Under the pieces are notes generated by a model. It saw nothing but the letters and a program-made list of their open reading frames with translations. It did not search any database and was not told the origin of the DNA. The position numbers and the translations under genes were made by a program. A DNA stretch of 64,000 bases from an uncultured Bariatricus sp. GTDB taxonomy: Bacteria > Bacillota > Clostridia > Lachnospirales > Lachnospiraceae. The DNA lies in assembly GCA_934307065.1 (NCBI GenBank), contig CAKRCD010000008.1, positions 1-64,000 on the forward strand, read 5' to 3'. The number at the start of each line of letters is the position of its first letter. Position 1 is the stretch's first letter. Below are positions 56,965 through 64,000 of this stretch, in pieces.

Positions 56965-57005
56965 TTAAAAAACTCCTCAGATTGCTTTAAGCAGTCTGAG
57001 GGGTC
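56965..57005 (-). terminator. Terminator of the c-di-GMP signalling gene
   Basis: CCCCTCAGACTGC pairs with GCAATCTGAGGAG (one mismatch) and is followed on the minus strand by TTTTTTAATACGG. Confidence 0.82.
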
Positions 57006-57015
57006 CTTCTTCTAT

Positions 57016-59628
57016 TTATCCTTCTGAGATCTCGGTCTCTTCATCCCAGACACAACATCTACCCTTATCTTCATGCTTGGCATAATAAAGCGCTCGATCT
57101 GCATGCCCCACAAGTTTTGACGTTACTTTCTCTCCATTTCCGCATAAAATCATTCCGGCGGTACAGCCTACTTTGATTTCTCCCGGAAGTTTCAATGCCT
57201 GAAAAGCATCACAAATCTCATTCCCTTTCTTCTGTGCAAGTGCCTTAGAAGACATTTTTTTCAAAACGATTACAAATTCATCACCGCCATAACGAGAAAG
57301 AATATCCCCATCACGGGTGTGGCTCTTTAAAACTCCGGCAAACATTTGCAACATCTTATCTCCCATTACATGTCCATAAGTATCATTGATTTTTTTCAAA
57401 TCATCCAAATCAAAAATATACATTGCAACCGGATATTCATACTCCTGCAACTGATTTAATGCCGCTTGAAATCCCCTTCGGTTAAGAATTCCTGTCAGGA
57501 AATCCTGCGATGCCTCATCCCGCAGTCTCTGTTCCCTTTCACGGATGACATTGACTCCCAAAAGTCTTGCCACTCGCTTTCTCAAGCTGAACTCAGTATG
57601 TGGTTTGCATGCAAAATCATCTGCATCGAGCCGCATGGCCTCTTCTTCCATCCACGCATTCTGTGCAGCCGTTGCCAGTACAGGAATCTTCCATGAAGAA
57701 TAATTTTCTCCCAAAGCTTCCAGAATCTTATGCGCACCTTGGTCAGGAATCGTCATGCTTAAGATAACCAGCACTATATTATGAATTCCATCTTCTATAT
57801 AAGAAAATACTTCTTCTACATCGGAAGCTTCTAATATATGGTACTCTTTTCCAAGTGCCCGTCTGACAAGTGTGATATACGATTTTTCTTCGTCAATAAG
57901 AATAATACACCGTTTTCCAACTTTTTCGACAATTGACTTGAGCTCTGCGCCCTGTTCCAGTTCTTTTTCCTGCCGTTTCAGCATTTCTTCAAACTGATTA
58001 CCAGGCATTGGTTTTGCAAAAAAATATCCCTGTACGTAATCACAGCCAATTTCTCTGAGACGCTCCAGCTGCTCTCTGGTTTCTACCCCTTCCGCTACAA
58101 CACTCAAATTCATCCAACGTGCCAGTCCTACAATGAAACGCAGGATTCCCTGATCTACCGGCTTTGCTGTTTCGCTTTGGATAAACTTCATATCCAGCTT
58201 CAGGACATCCAGCTTCATCTGGTTCAGCATATTCAAAGAAGAATAACCACTTCCAAAATCATCCATTTCTATTACAAAGCCAAGTCTGCGCAGTTGATCT
58301 ACAGTGGCAATAATCTGTGCCGCATTTTCTGTATATGCGCTCTCAGTAATTTCCAGATGGAGTTGTCTTGGTTCTATTTCATATTTTTCAACCAATTCCA
58401 ACATCGTATCTGCCAAATCTACTTGATAAATATCGGCTCTTGATACATTGACCGACACAGGGTAAATCTTATACCCTTTCTGCTTCCATTCATGAAGAAG
58501 CCTGCAGGTTTTCTCCCATACATAACGGTCGAGCTGTGTAATAAATCCGTTCTTCTCAAACAACGGAATAAACTCTCCCGGTGAAACAAACCCAAGTTCC
58601 GGGTGATTCCAGCGCACCAGTGCCTCTGCACCGGCAAGCGAATCTTTATCCAGGTTATATTTCGGCTGGAAATACACCACAAACTGTTCTTCTTTCAGTG
58701 CATTCTCCATTACTTCTGTAATCGCCTGTTCCCGCAGCAACTTACTTCTCAAATTTTCATCATAAAATGCAAAACACTTATGATACTGTCCTTTGATCAA
58801 ATCAGCCGCAAGGAATGCACGATCACACATATTTTCAATTGGGACTTCACGATTATTTACTTCATAAATACCCCACTTGATAATCAGATTATTATTTGCA
58901 TTCGCCAGATTATTGATCTGGTCGGTCACACCCATATAAAGCTCTTCTGTATATTGCGGCCGTCTCTCACGAAGACAAAAAAATCGGTCTCCGCTTTGTC
59001 GTCCGCATATACCCTCATCCTTCACAATGTCCATCAAAAGTTTAGCCAGTTCCTGCAGAATATTATCCCCTGCTTTTACTCCAAATGCGTCATTAAATAA
59101 TTTAAAATTCTCTATATTTGAGCAAATCACATCATATTCTTTTTCCGGATGCAATTTCAAAAGTTCTTTTGCTTTCTGATAAAAAAATTCCTTGCTATAA
59201 AGTCCGGTCAGATGGTCATACTGGAACTGATTGACCATCGCTGCCGTTTCTCTCAGCTTAATAATACTGGCAATTCTGTGGAGAATAACCTGTGGCCGGT
59301 ATGGCTTTGCCACAAAATCAGTAGCACCGTGTGCTAAGGCACTCACTTCACTTTCTTCGCCCTCGCTCTGTGTCATAACAATGACAGGAATAATTGCAAG
59401 TTCAGGATCTGCCTTCACTCTGTCCAAAAATGTATATCCATCCATTACCGGCATAATTACGTCCAGTAGAACCAGGGCAATATCATCCTTGCCGGTCTGT
59501 AGAATATCCAATGCCTCCTGCCCGTTTTCCGCCTGAATAACCGCATATTGTTTTGATAAAATTGCACACAATATTTCGCGATTGATAGGATTGTCTTCCA
59601 CAACCAATATCGTTTTTTGTGATATCAT
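57016..59628 (-). CDS. Five-domain c-di-GMP protein: REC-GGDEF(degenerate)-EAL-REC-GGDEF
   Basis: 870 aa. REC1 (about 4-120) has LVVEDNPINREIL and phospho-acceptor VLLDVIMPVMDGYTF. GGDEF-1 (about 135-290) is degenerate: CGRQSGDRFFCL in place of GGDEF, so no synthase activity is expected. EAL (about 300-550) keeps GAEALVRWNHPELGFVSP, LEITESAYTEN and IEMDDFGSGYSSLNML, so phosphodiesterase activity is likely. REC2 (about 577-690) lacks a clear Asp acceptor (VLVILSMTIPDQG). GGDEF-2 (about 705-868) is intact (SRYGGDEFVIVL), so diguanylate cyclase activity is likely. Cytoplasmic, no membrane segment. Downstream of an Hpt gene by 36 bp. Confidence 0.93.
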   Translation of the reverse strand: MISQKTILVVEDNPINREILCAILSKQYAVIQAENGQEALDILQTGKDDIALVLLDVIMPVMDGYTFLDRVKADPELAIIPVIVMTQSEGEESEVSALAHGATDFVAKPYRPQVILHRIASIIKLRETAAMVNQFQYDHLTGLYSKEFFYQKAKELLKLHPEKEYDVICSNIENFKLFNDAFGVKAGDNILQELAKLLMDIVKDEGICGRQSGDRFFCLRERRPQYTEELYMGVTDQINNLANANNNLIIKWGIYEVNNREVPIENMCDRAFLAADLIKGQYHKCFAFYDENLRSKLLREQAITEVMENALKEEQFVVYFQPKYNLDKDSLAGAEALVRWNHPELGFVSPGEFIPLFEKNGFITQLDRYVWEKTCRLLHEWKQKGYKIYPVSVNVSRADIYQVDLADTMLELVEKYEIEPRQLHLEITESAYTENAAQIIATVDQLRRLGFVIEMDDFGSGYSSLNMLNQMKLDVLKLDMKFIQSETAKPVDQGILRFIVGLARWMNLSVVAEGVETREQLERLREIGCDYVQGYFFAKPMPGNQFEEMLKRQEKELEQGAELKSIVEKVGKRCIILIDEEKSYITLVRRALGKEYHILEASDVEEVFSYIEDGIHNIVLVILSMTIPDQGAHKILEALGENYSSWKIPVLATAAQNAWMEEEAMRLDADDFACKPHTEFSLRKRVARLLGVNVIREREQRLRDEASQDFLTGILNRRGFQAALNQLQEYEYPVAMYIFDLDDLKKINDTYGHVMGDKMLQMFAGVLKSHTRDGDILSRYGGDEFVIVLKKMSSKALAQKKGNEICDAFQALKLPGEIKVGCTAGMILCGNGEKVTSKLVGHADRALYYAKHEDKGRCCVWDEETEISEG

Positions 59629-59664
59629 CCAACATTTCTCCTTTGTTCTCTCAAATCCTGGTAC

Positions 59665-60024
59665 CTAATCTAATAATTCACGAATAGCAGAAACTGTAAT
59701 GTTATAAGCCTTAGTAACTCCAGGCAGCATTTCTACTGCTTCTTTTGGCAATTCATCCGTTTCTTTTCTCAATACCTCCGTGATTTCTTCTGCATGCTTC
59801 TGTAAATTCAATAAGCCAAGATTCGCACAAACACCTTTTAACGTGTGTGCCGCCCGAAATGCCTGTTCCCTGTTCCCCTTCTCTACATATTCGCACAGTT
59901 CTGCATAACTTTCATCGTTCAGAAACTTTCCCAGAAACTTCACAATCAATGCATCTCCCGGTATTCTTCTGCTTACCTCTGTATAGCTGCCACCCATTTT
60001 CTCATAGCACCCTTCGATTGTCAT
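59665..60024 (-). CDS. Hpt phosphotransfer domain protein
   Basis: 119 aa, a single four-helix Hpt domain. The phospho-histidine lies in FRAAHTLKGVCANLGLLNLQ. It probably passes phosphate to or from REC1 of the adjacent c-di-GMP protein; the histidine kinase is not in the window. Confidence 0.88.
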   Translation of the reverse strand: MTIEGCYEKMGGSYTEVSRRIPGDALIVKFLGKFLNDESYAELCEYVEKGNREQAFRAAHTLKGVCANLGLLNLQKHAEEITEVLRKETDELPKEAVEMLPGVTKAYNITVSAIRELLD

Positions 60025-60169
60025 ATTTCCCCTCCATACCTACAGTTTTATTTCTGAAATTTTATCAAAAATTTTACATTTCATTCTATGGTACCTATTA
60101 TAACATTTACTTTACATGTAATAAAGTGCGAATTCATTCAAATTTTATTGAATTTCGTCTTTACAAAAC

Positions 60170-60216
60170 AAGAAAGATATCATTCAGAACTTCTTCCCCT
60201 GAAAAATATCTTTCTT
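60170..60216 (-). terminator. Terminator of the ilvE-AEC transcript
   Basis: CAAGAAAGATAT pairs with ATATCTTTCTTG with extra CTGA pairing inside. On the minus strand it ends CTTTCTTGTTTTG. 35 bp past the transporter stop. Confidence 0.75.
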
Positions 60217-60250
60217 GTATGATGCTTACTTCATTATTCTATTCGTTGCA

Positions 60251-61162
60251 TTAAAATACAATTGCTGAAACCAGCGGAATCGTCACTACCGATAAAATAG
60301 TTGTAAGTGAAATTCCTTTTACCAGTGCCTCACACTCTTCTCTCTCAGGTTCTGCCAGCATTAATGTCATGCTCGCCACCGGTGTCGAGAGAATAATCAT
60401 AAATGTTCCACAGAGAATCGTATTATCTATAACCTGTTTCAGCAGCAGCGTTCCTGCTATCGGAATGATAATCAGCTTAATCAAAGAAAAAATCAACAGT
60501 TTTACATCTAAGAATAACTCTTTGATTTTGATTTTCGTAAGTGAAATTCCCGTCACAATCATGCTCAATGGACCGGTCAGATTACCAAGTCCCTGAGAGC
60601 AAGTCTTTACAAACTGTGGCACCGGAATATGTCCGATATACAGTACTGCCGCTATCACGCAGGAAATTACTCCCACATTCAGAATTTTATCCCATGCAAA
60701 CTTCTTTTCTGCCTTTTCTTCCTGTACTACCTGAACCCCATATGTATAAATCAGGATATTAAACGGCAGTAAAAACACCGCCGCATACAGAAGCGCATTG
60801 CTTCCATAAGTTGCTGATATCAGCGGGAATCCCATAAATGCCATATTATTGAAAAGAATCATCAATTTATACAGTGGAACATCCTTTTTTTCTACATGTA
60901 ACAATTTGGGAAGAAACTGTGCCAGAAGTCCAAGCACTGCAAACATCCAGACAGCAACAGCGGCAGTGAAAATCAAATCAAGACCTTTGATTTCTCCTTC
61001 CCCATTTACCGCTGCTGAAATAACCAGCATAGGGTTGGCAATGTTCAAAACAATCCAGGAAAGCTTCGACCCGGCCTCTTCGTCCAGTTTTCCCTTCTTA
61101 TAGGCAAAATAGCCAATCATCATATAGATGAAAAGCACAATCATCTGTTGTAAAAGTAACAT
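60251..61162 (-). CDS. AEC (auxin efflux carrier) family transporter
   Basis: 303 aa, about ten hydrophobic segments in two five-helix halves. IVLFIYMMIGYFAYKKGKLD, NIANPMLVISAAVNG, MAFMGFPLISATYGSNALLY and TPVASMTLMLAEPE are typical. Substrates of bacterial members are carboxylates such as malate; here unknown. The ATG directly follows the ilvE stop, so it may export or import a branched-chain keto acid or related acid (inference). Confidence 0.9.
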   Translation of the reverse strand: MLLLQQMIVLFIYMMIGYFAYKKGKLDEEAGSKLSWIVLNIANPMLVISAAVNGEGEIKGLDLIFTAAVAVWMFAVLGLLAQFLPKLLHVEKKDVPLYKLMILFNNMAFMGFPLISATYGSNALLYAAVFLLPFNILIYTYGVQVVQEEKAEKKFAWDKILNVGVISCVIAAVLYIGHIPVPQFVKTCSQGLGNLTGPLSMIVTGISLTKIKIKELFLDVKLLIFSLIKLIIIPIAGTLLLKQVIDNTILCGTFMIILSTPVASMTLMLAEPEREECEALVKGISLTTILSVVTIPLVSAIVF

Positions 61163-62188
61163 TTATTCGACCACCTTAATCCAGCCTTCCGGTGCTTCGA
61201 TTCTTCCCATCTGGATTCCTGTAAGTGTATCGTAGATCTTCTTGGTAACCGGTCCCATTTCATCCATTCCGCTTGGAAAACAGATTTCCTTTCCATGGTC
61301 AACAATCTTGCCAACCGGTGAAATAACTGCTGCTGTTCCACAAAGGCCACACTCGGCAAAATCTTTGACTTCGTCAAAGAATACTTCTCTTTCTTCTACT
61401 TCCATACCAAGGTATTCTTTTGCTACATATACAATAGAACGTCTTGTGATGGATGGAAGAATACTGTCTGATTTTGGAGTAACAAGCTTGCCATCTTTTG
61501 TTATAAAGATAAAGTTCGCTCCGCCGGTTTCTTCTACTTTCGTTCTGGTCGCAGCATCCAGATACATATTTTCTGCAAAACCTTCTTCATGTGCAGTTAC
61601 AATTGCATGGAGGCTCATGGCATAGTTAAGACCTGCTTTAATATGTCCGGTTCCATGCGGTGCTGCACGGTCAAAGTCAGAAACTTTAATTGTAATCGGC
61701 TTTGCGCCGCCCTTGAAATATGGTCCAACCGGTGTTACAAACACACGGAACTGGTACTCATCTGCCGGTTTTACACCGATAACAGGGTTCGTTCCAAACA
61801 TATAAGGACGGATATACAAGGTTGCTCCTGATCCATATGGCGGTACATAAGCTGCATTTGCCTTTACAACCTCCGTTACAGCTTCTACAAAACGTTCCTT
61901 TGGAAATGGCGGCATTTCCAGTCTCTTTGCAGAATCCATCATACGTTCTCCGTTTAAGTCCGGACGGAACATTACAATATGTCCATCTTCGGTAGTGTAA
62001 GCCTTTAATCCTTCAAATACCGTCTGTGCATACTGAAGAACTCCTGCACATTCACTGATTGTTACCATAGAATCTGATGTAAGTCCACCTTCATCCCATG
62101 CTCCATCTTTATAGTTTGATACATATCTCTGTTCTGTTTCGATATAGCCAAATCCGATATTTGACCAGTCAATTGGTTTTTTCTCCAT
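61163..62188 (-). CDS. ilvE: Branched-chain amino acid aminotransferase
   Basis: 341 aa class IV aminotransferase. YAQTVFEGLKAYTTEDG, MFRPDLNGERMMDSAKRLEM, RAAPHGTGHIKAGLNYA (PLP lysine), VEETGGANFIFI and GTAAVISPVGKI are signatures of the BCAT2-like group. It interconverts Val, Leu, Ile with their 2-oxo acids. Ribosome site GGAGGAAAT precedes the ATG. Confidence 0.96.
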   Translation of the reverse strand: MEKKPIDWSNIGFGYIETEQRYVSNYKDGAWDEGGLTSDSMVTISECAGVLQYAQTVFEGLKAYTTEDGHIVMFRPDLNGERMMDSAKRLEMPPFPKERFVEAVTEVVKANAAYVPPYGSGATLYIRPYMFGTNPVIGVKPADEYQFRVFVTPVGPYFKGGAKPITIKVSDFDRAAPHGTGHIKAGLNYAMSLHAIVTAHEEGFAENMYLDAATRTKVEETGGANFIFITKDGKLVTPKSDSILPSITRRSIVYVAKEYLGMEVEEREVFFDEVKDFAECGLCGTAAVISPVGKIVDHGKEICFPSGMDEMGPVTKKIYDTLTGIQMGRIEAPEGWIKVVE

Positions 62189-62289
62189 TGTATTTCCTCC
62201 ATTCTAATCGAGTCTAGTCGAATCAACTCAATTTTCTGCGTTTATTATAATACGCTTATTTTCAAAATTCAAGAGTGCACTCTGTTTTT

Positions 62290-62787
62290 TTATCTCTTAG
62301 GAAGAGTAACTGCTTCAATGCCGACTGTTCCGCCTCTTACTACCTCAATTGCCTGAAATTCATTGCGCAAAAGCTGCACAATTGCAGTATTTTTATGGGA
62401 CGTATGAAGGGATTCCAGTAAAACTGTATCTCTGCCATAATCTCTCACACGCATCTGATAAGTCTGTGCAATCTGGAACAATTCTGTTTTATCCTCTGAT
62501 GTACAGTTACGCACCTTAACAAACATAAGCTCCTGCATTACCACTGAAATTTCCGTAAAATCAATGACCTTGATAACCTCCACCATACGATTAAGCTGCT
62601 TTGTAATCTGTTCATAGGTTTCATCATCACACATGGTCGCAATTGTCATACGCGAAATGGTAGGGTCTTCTGTCGTTCCTACGGTCAGACTTTCCAAGTT
62701 ATAGCACTTTGCGGCAAATAAGCCCGAAATCTTTGCAAGTACACCAACCTGATTTTCTACAAATAAAGAAATCCATCTTTTTCTCAT
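62290..62787 (-). CDS. ilvN: Acetolactate synthase small (regulatory) subunit
   Basis: 165 aa. N-terminal ACT domain (RWISLFVENQVGVLAKISGL, RMTIAT, NRMVEVIKVIDFTE) and a C-terminal ALS_ss domain. Binds valine for feedback inhibition and activates IlvB. It is 19 bp downstream of ilvB, and 101 bp upstream of ilvE. Confidence 0.93.
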   Translation of the reverse strand: MRKRWISLFVENQVGVLAKISGLFAAKCYNLESLTVGTTEDPTISRMTIATMCDDETYEQITKQLNRMVEVIKVIDFTEISVVMQELMFVKVRNCTSEDKTELFQIAQTYQMRVRDYGRDTVLLESLHTSHKNTAIVQLLRNEFQAIEVVRGGTVGIEAVTLPKR

Positions 62788-62806
62788 CTTTACACCATTC
62801 CTTCCC

Positions 62807-64000
62807 TTAACCCATAATCATGTCTTCCAGAGTTCCGTTTGGTTTTACCATTGGCAATACCAGTTCTTCCGGATCAATCATAAATTCTATCAATGTAGGT
62901 ACTTTGCACGCTCTGTTTTTCTTTGCCTGTTCAAAAGCAGGTTTGATTTCATCCATACTTTCTACACGGATTCCTTTTGCGCCATAGCTTTCTGCCAGTT
63001 TAATGAAATCCGGTGTGTATTTTGGCGGATGTTCCTCCCCGCGCCGGGTCGCTGCACCGGACTGCAAATCTGTCATGGCATATCGTTTTCCATAAAACAG
63101 CTTCTGCCACTGACGCACCATTCCAAGATATGTATTATTAAACACACATAAAATAAGCGGTAATTCTTCCAGTACAGCCGTCGCAAATTCCTGAATATTC
63201 ATCTGCATACCACCATCTCCGGAAATGGCAATGACTGTCTTCTCCGGATTTCCTATCTGTGCTCCCACTGCACCTGGGAAACCAAATCCCATGGTTCCAA
63301 GACCACCTGACATAACCATCTGAGTTTTCTCATTTACCTCCAGATACTGGGAAGTAAACATCTGATGCTGACCCACGTCCGTTACTACAATCTTGTCATC
63401 ATCCTTGAATACTTCATTTAATGCCTGAATGATATCCTGCGGCTGCATTACGGTATCTTTTCTCTTCATTTTAAGCGGGTGTTCCTCATCCCACGTTTTA
63501 ATCTGCTTTAACCACTCCGGCTTTTCACACGGCTCCACATATTCCAGCAGACGGAGAATTGCCTCTTTTGCATCTGCAACAATCGGCACATCCACATGGA
63601 TATTTCTGGAAATAGACGCTGTATCAATATCAATATGAACAATCTGTGCATTTGGCGCAAATTCATGGATTTTTCCGGTAATACGGTCATTAAAACGGGT
63701 TCCGATTGAAAACAGTAAATCGCAATGTTCCACAGCCATATTGGATGCATAAGCACCATGCATACCTAAATTTCCAATAAACAGCGTGTGTTCTGTAGGG
63801 ATGGCACCCCTTCCCATAATCGTAGTAACCACTGGAACTCCCGTTTTCTCTGCAAGCTGCTTCATTTCTTCGTTTGCTCTTGCAATATTCACACCACCGC
63901 CAATCAAAAACAATGGTCTCTGTGCCTTATGAAGCATTTTTACTGCCTTTTTCAACTGTCCGATATGTACGGTCATAGGCGGCTTATATCCACGGATATG
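62807..64000 (-). CDS. ilvB: Acetolactate synthase large subunit, N-terminus outside window
   Basis: The frame is open through the window edge (HIRGYKPP precedes the internal ATG at 63976), so at least 150 N-terminal residues are missing. Visible: central domain (PLFLIGGGVNIARANEEMKQ, NLGMHGAYASNMAVEHCDLL, RFNDRITG) and the thiamine diphosphate domain (GGLGTMGFGFPGAVGAQIG, ISGDGGMQMNIQEFATAV, VFNNTYLGMVRQWQ). It condenses two pyruvates to acetolactate, or pyruvate and 2-oxobutyrate. Operon ilvB-ilvN. Confidence 0.96.
   Translation of the reverse strand, partial: HIRGYKPPMTVHIGQLKKAVKMLHKAQRPLFLIGGGVNIARANEEMKQLAEKTGVPVVTTIMGRGAIPTEHTLFIGNLGMHGAYASNMAVEHCDLLFSIGTRFNDRITGKIHEFAPNAQIVHIDIDTASISRNIHVDVPIVADAKEAILRLLEYVEPCEKPEWLKQIKTWDEEHPLKMKRKDTVMQPQDIIQALNEVFKDDDKIVVTDVGQHQMFTSQYLEVNEKTQMVMSGGLGTMGFGFPGAVGAQIGNPEKTVIAISGDGGMQMNIQEFATAVLEELPLILCVFNNTYLGMVRQWQKLFYGKRYAMTDLQSGAATRRGEEHPPKYTPDFIKLAESYGAKGIRVESMDEIKPAFEQAKKNRACKVPTLIEFMIDPEELVLPMVKPNGTLEDMIMG

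Noticed and set aside
62189..62289. T-box or leader peptide before ilvE
   Set aside because: Only 101 bp with no specifier/antiterminator features or long stem that I can see.

Overview
The window looks like a chromosomal segment of a strictly anaerobic, low-to-mid GC Firmicute, most probably a Lachnospiraceae-type gut clostridium. The support is gene content and order: rho-rpmE-DUF1385-prmC-prfA, DUF4364, TIGR01212 radical SAM, the NfeD/SPFH pair, a giant DNRLRE/RHS surface protein, AGGAGG ribosome sites and many oxygen-sensitive Fe-S enzymes. Family-level placement is inference. Nearly every gene is on the minus strand. I see no rRNA, tRNA, CRISPR array, complete IS or prophage.

Layout. 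1-7421: 5' part of a huge secreted YD/RHS-repeat protein whose C-terminus lies outside the window. 7.5-11.1 kb: a vitamin B6 salvage group (MocR-type regulator divergent from pyridoxamine kinase and an ECF S component) followed by a small radical SAM protein. 11.1-16.5 kb: housekeeping and transport genes (small multidrug export family, aminotransferase, DUF2156, MnmM-like tRNA methyltransferase, AzlCD) and a short-chain dehydrogenase resembling 7-alpha-hydroxysteroid dehydrogenases.

16.6-28.2 kb is the outstanding region. One minus-strand operon carries two parallel cassettes, each with a NifH-like ATPase and two nitrogenase-component-1-like proteins. Between them lie hypF, hypC, hypD, hypE and a TM1266-family gene. 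HypCDEF make and carry the Fe(CN)2CO unit of [NiFe] hydrogenases, yet there is no hydrogenase, HypA, HypB, NifB or NifEN here. A good promoter and a roughly 220-nt leader with an intrinsic terminator precede the operon. I know of no characterised system with this make-up; a nitrogenase-like electron-transfer or cofactor-building machine using Hyp chemistry is my main candidate for an undescribed system.

28.2-37.7 kb is an AT-rich accessory island. It holds a MITE-like 144-bp inverted-repeat element, a complete type I restriction-modification operon (hsdR, hsdM, hsdS) with a DUF4062 protein, and a duplicated cluster of type I toxin-antitoxin modules. The cluster has two intact 30-31 aa membrane toxins, one decayed toxin and four antisense RNA genes with conserved promoters and terminators. 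The duplicated blocks flank an unknown 261-aa gene.

37.7-64 kb is conserved core: translation termination (prfA, prmC), L31, Rho, malic enzyme, SPFH/NfeD, RarA, a rhodanese-TtcA fusion, TcdA, flavin reductase, CBS-DRTGG pyrophosphatase, S1 protein, NAD synthetase, Hsp33, a five-domain c-di-GMP signalling protein with an Hpt partner, an AEC transporter, and branched-chain amino acid genes ilvE, ilvN and a 5'-truncated ilvB. Start codons were chosen by ribosome binding site; several differ from the longest possible ORF.
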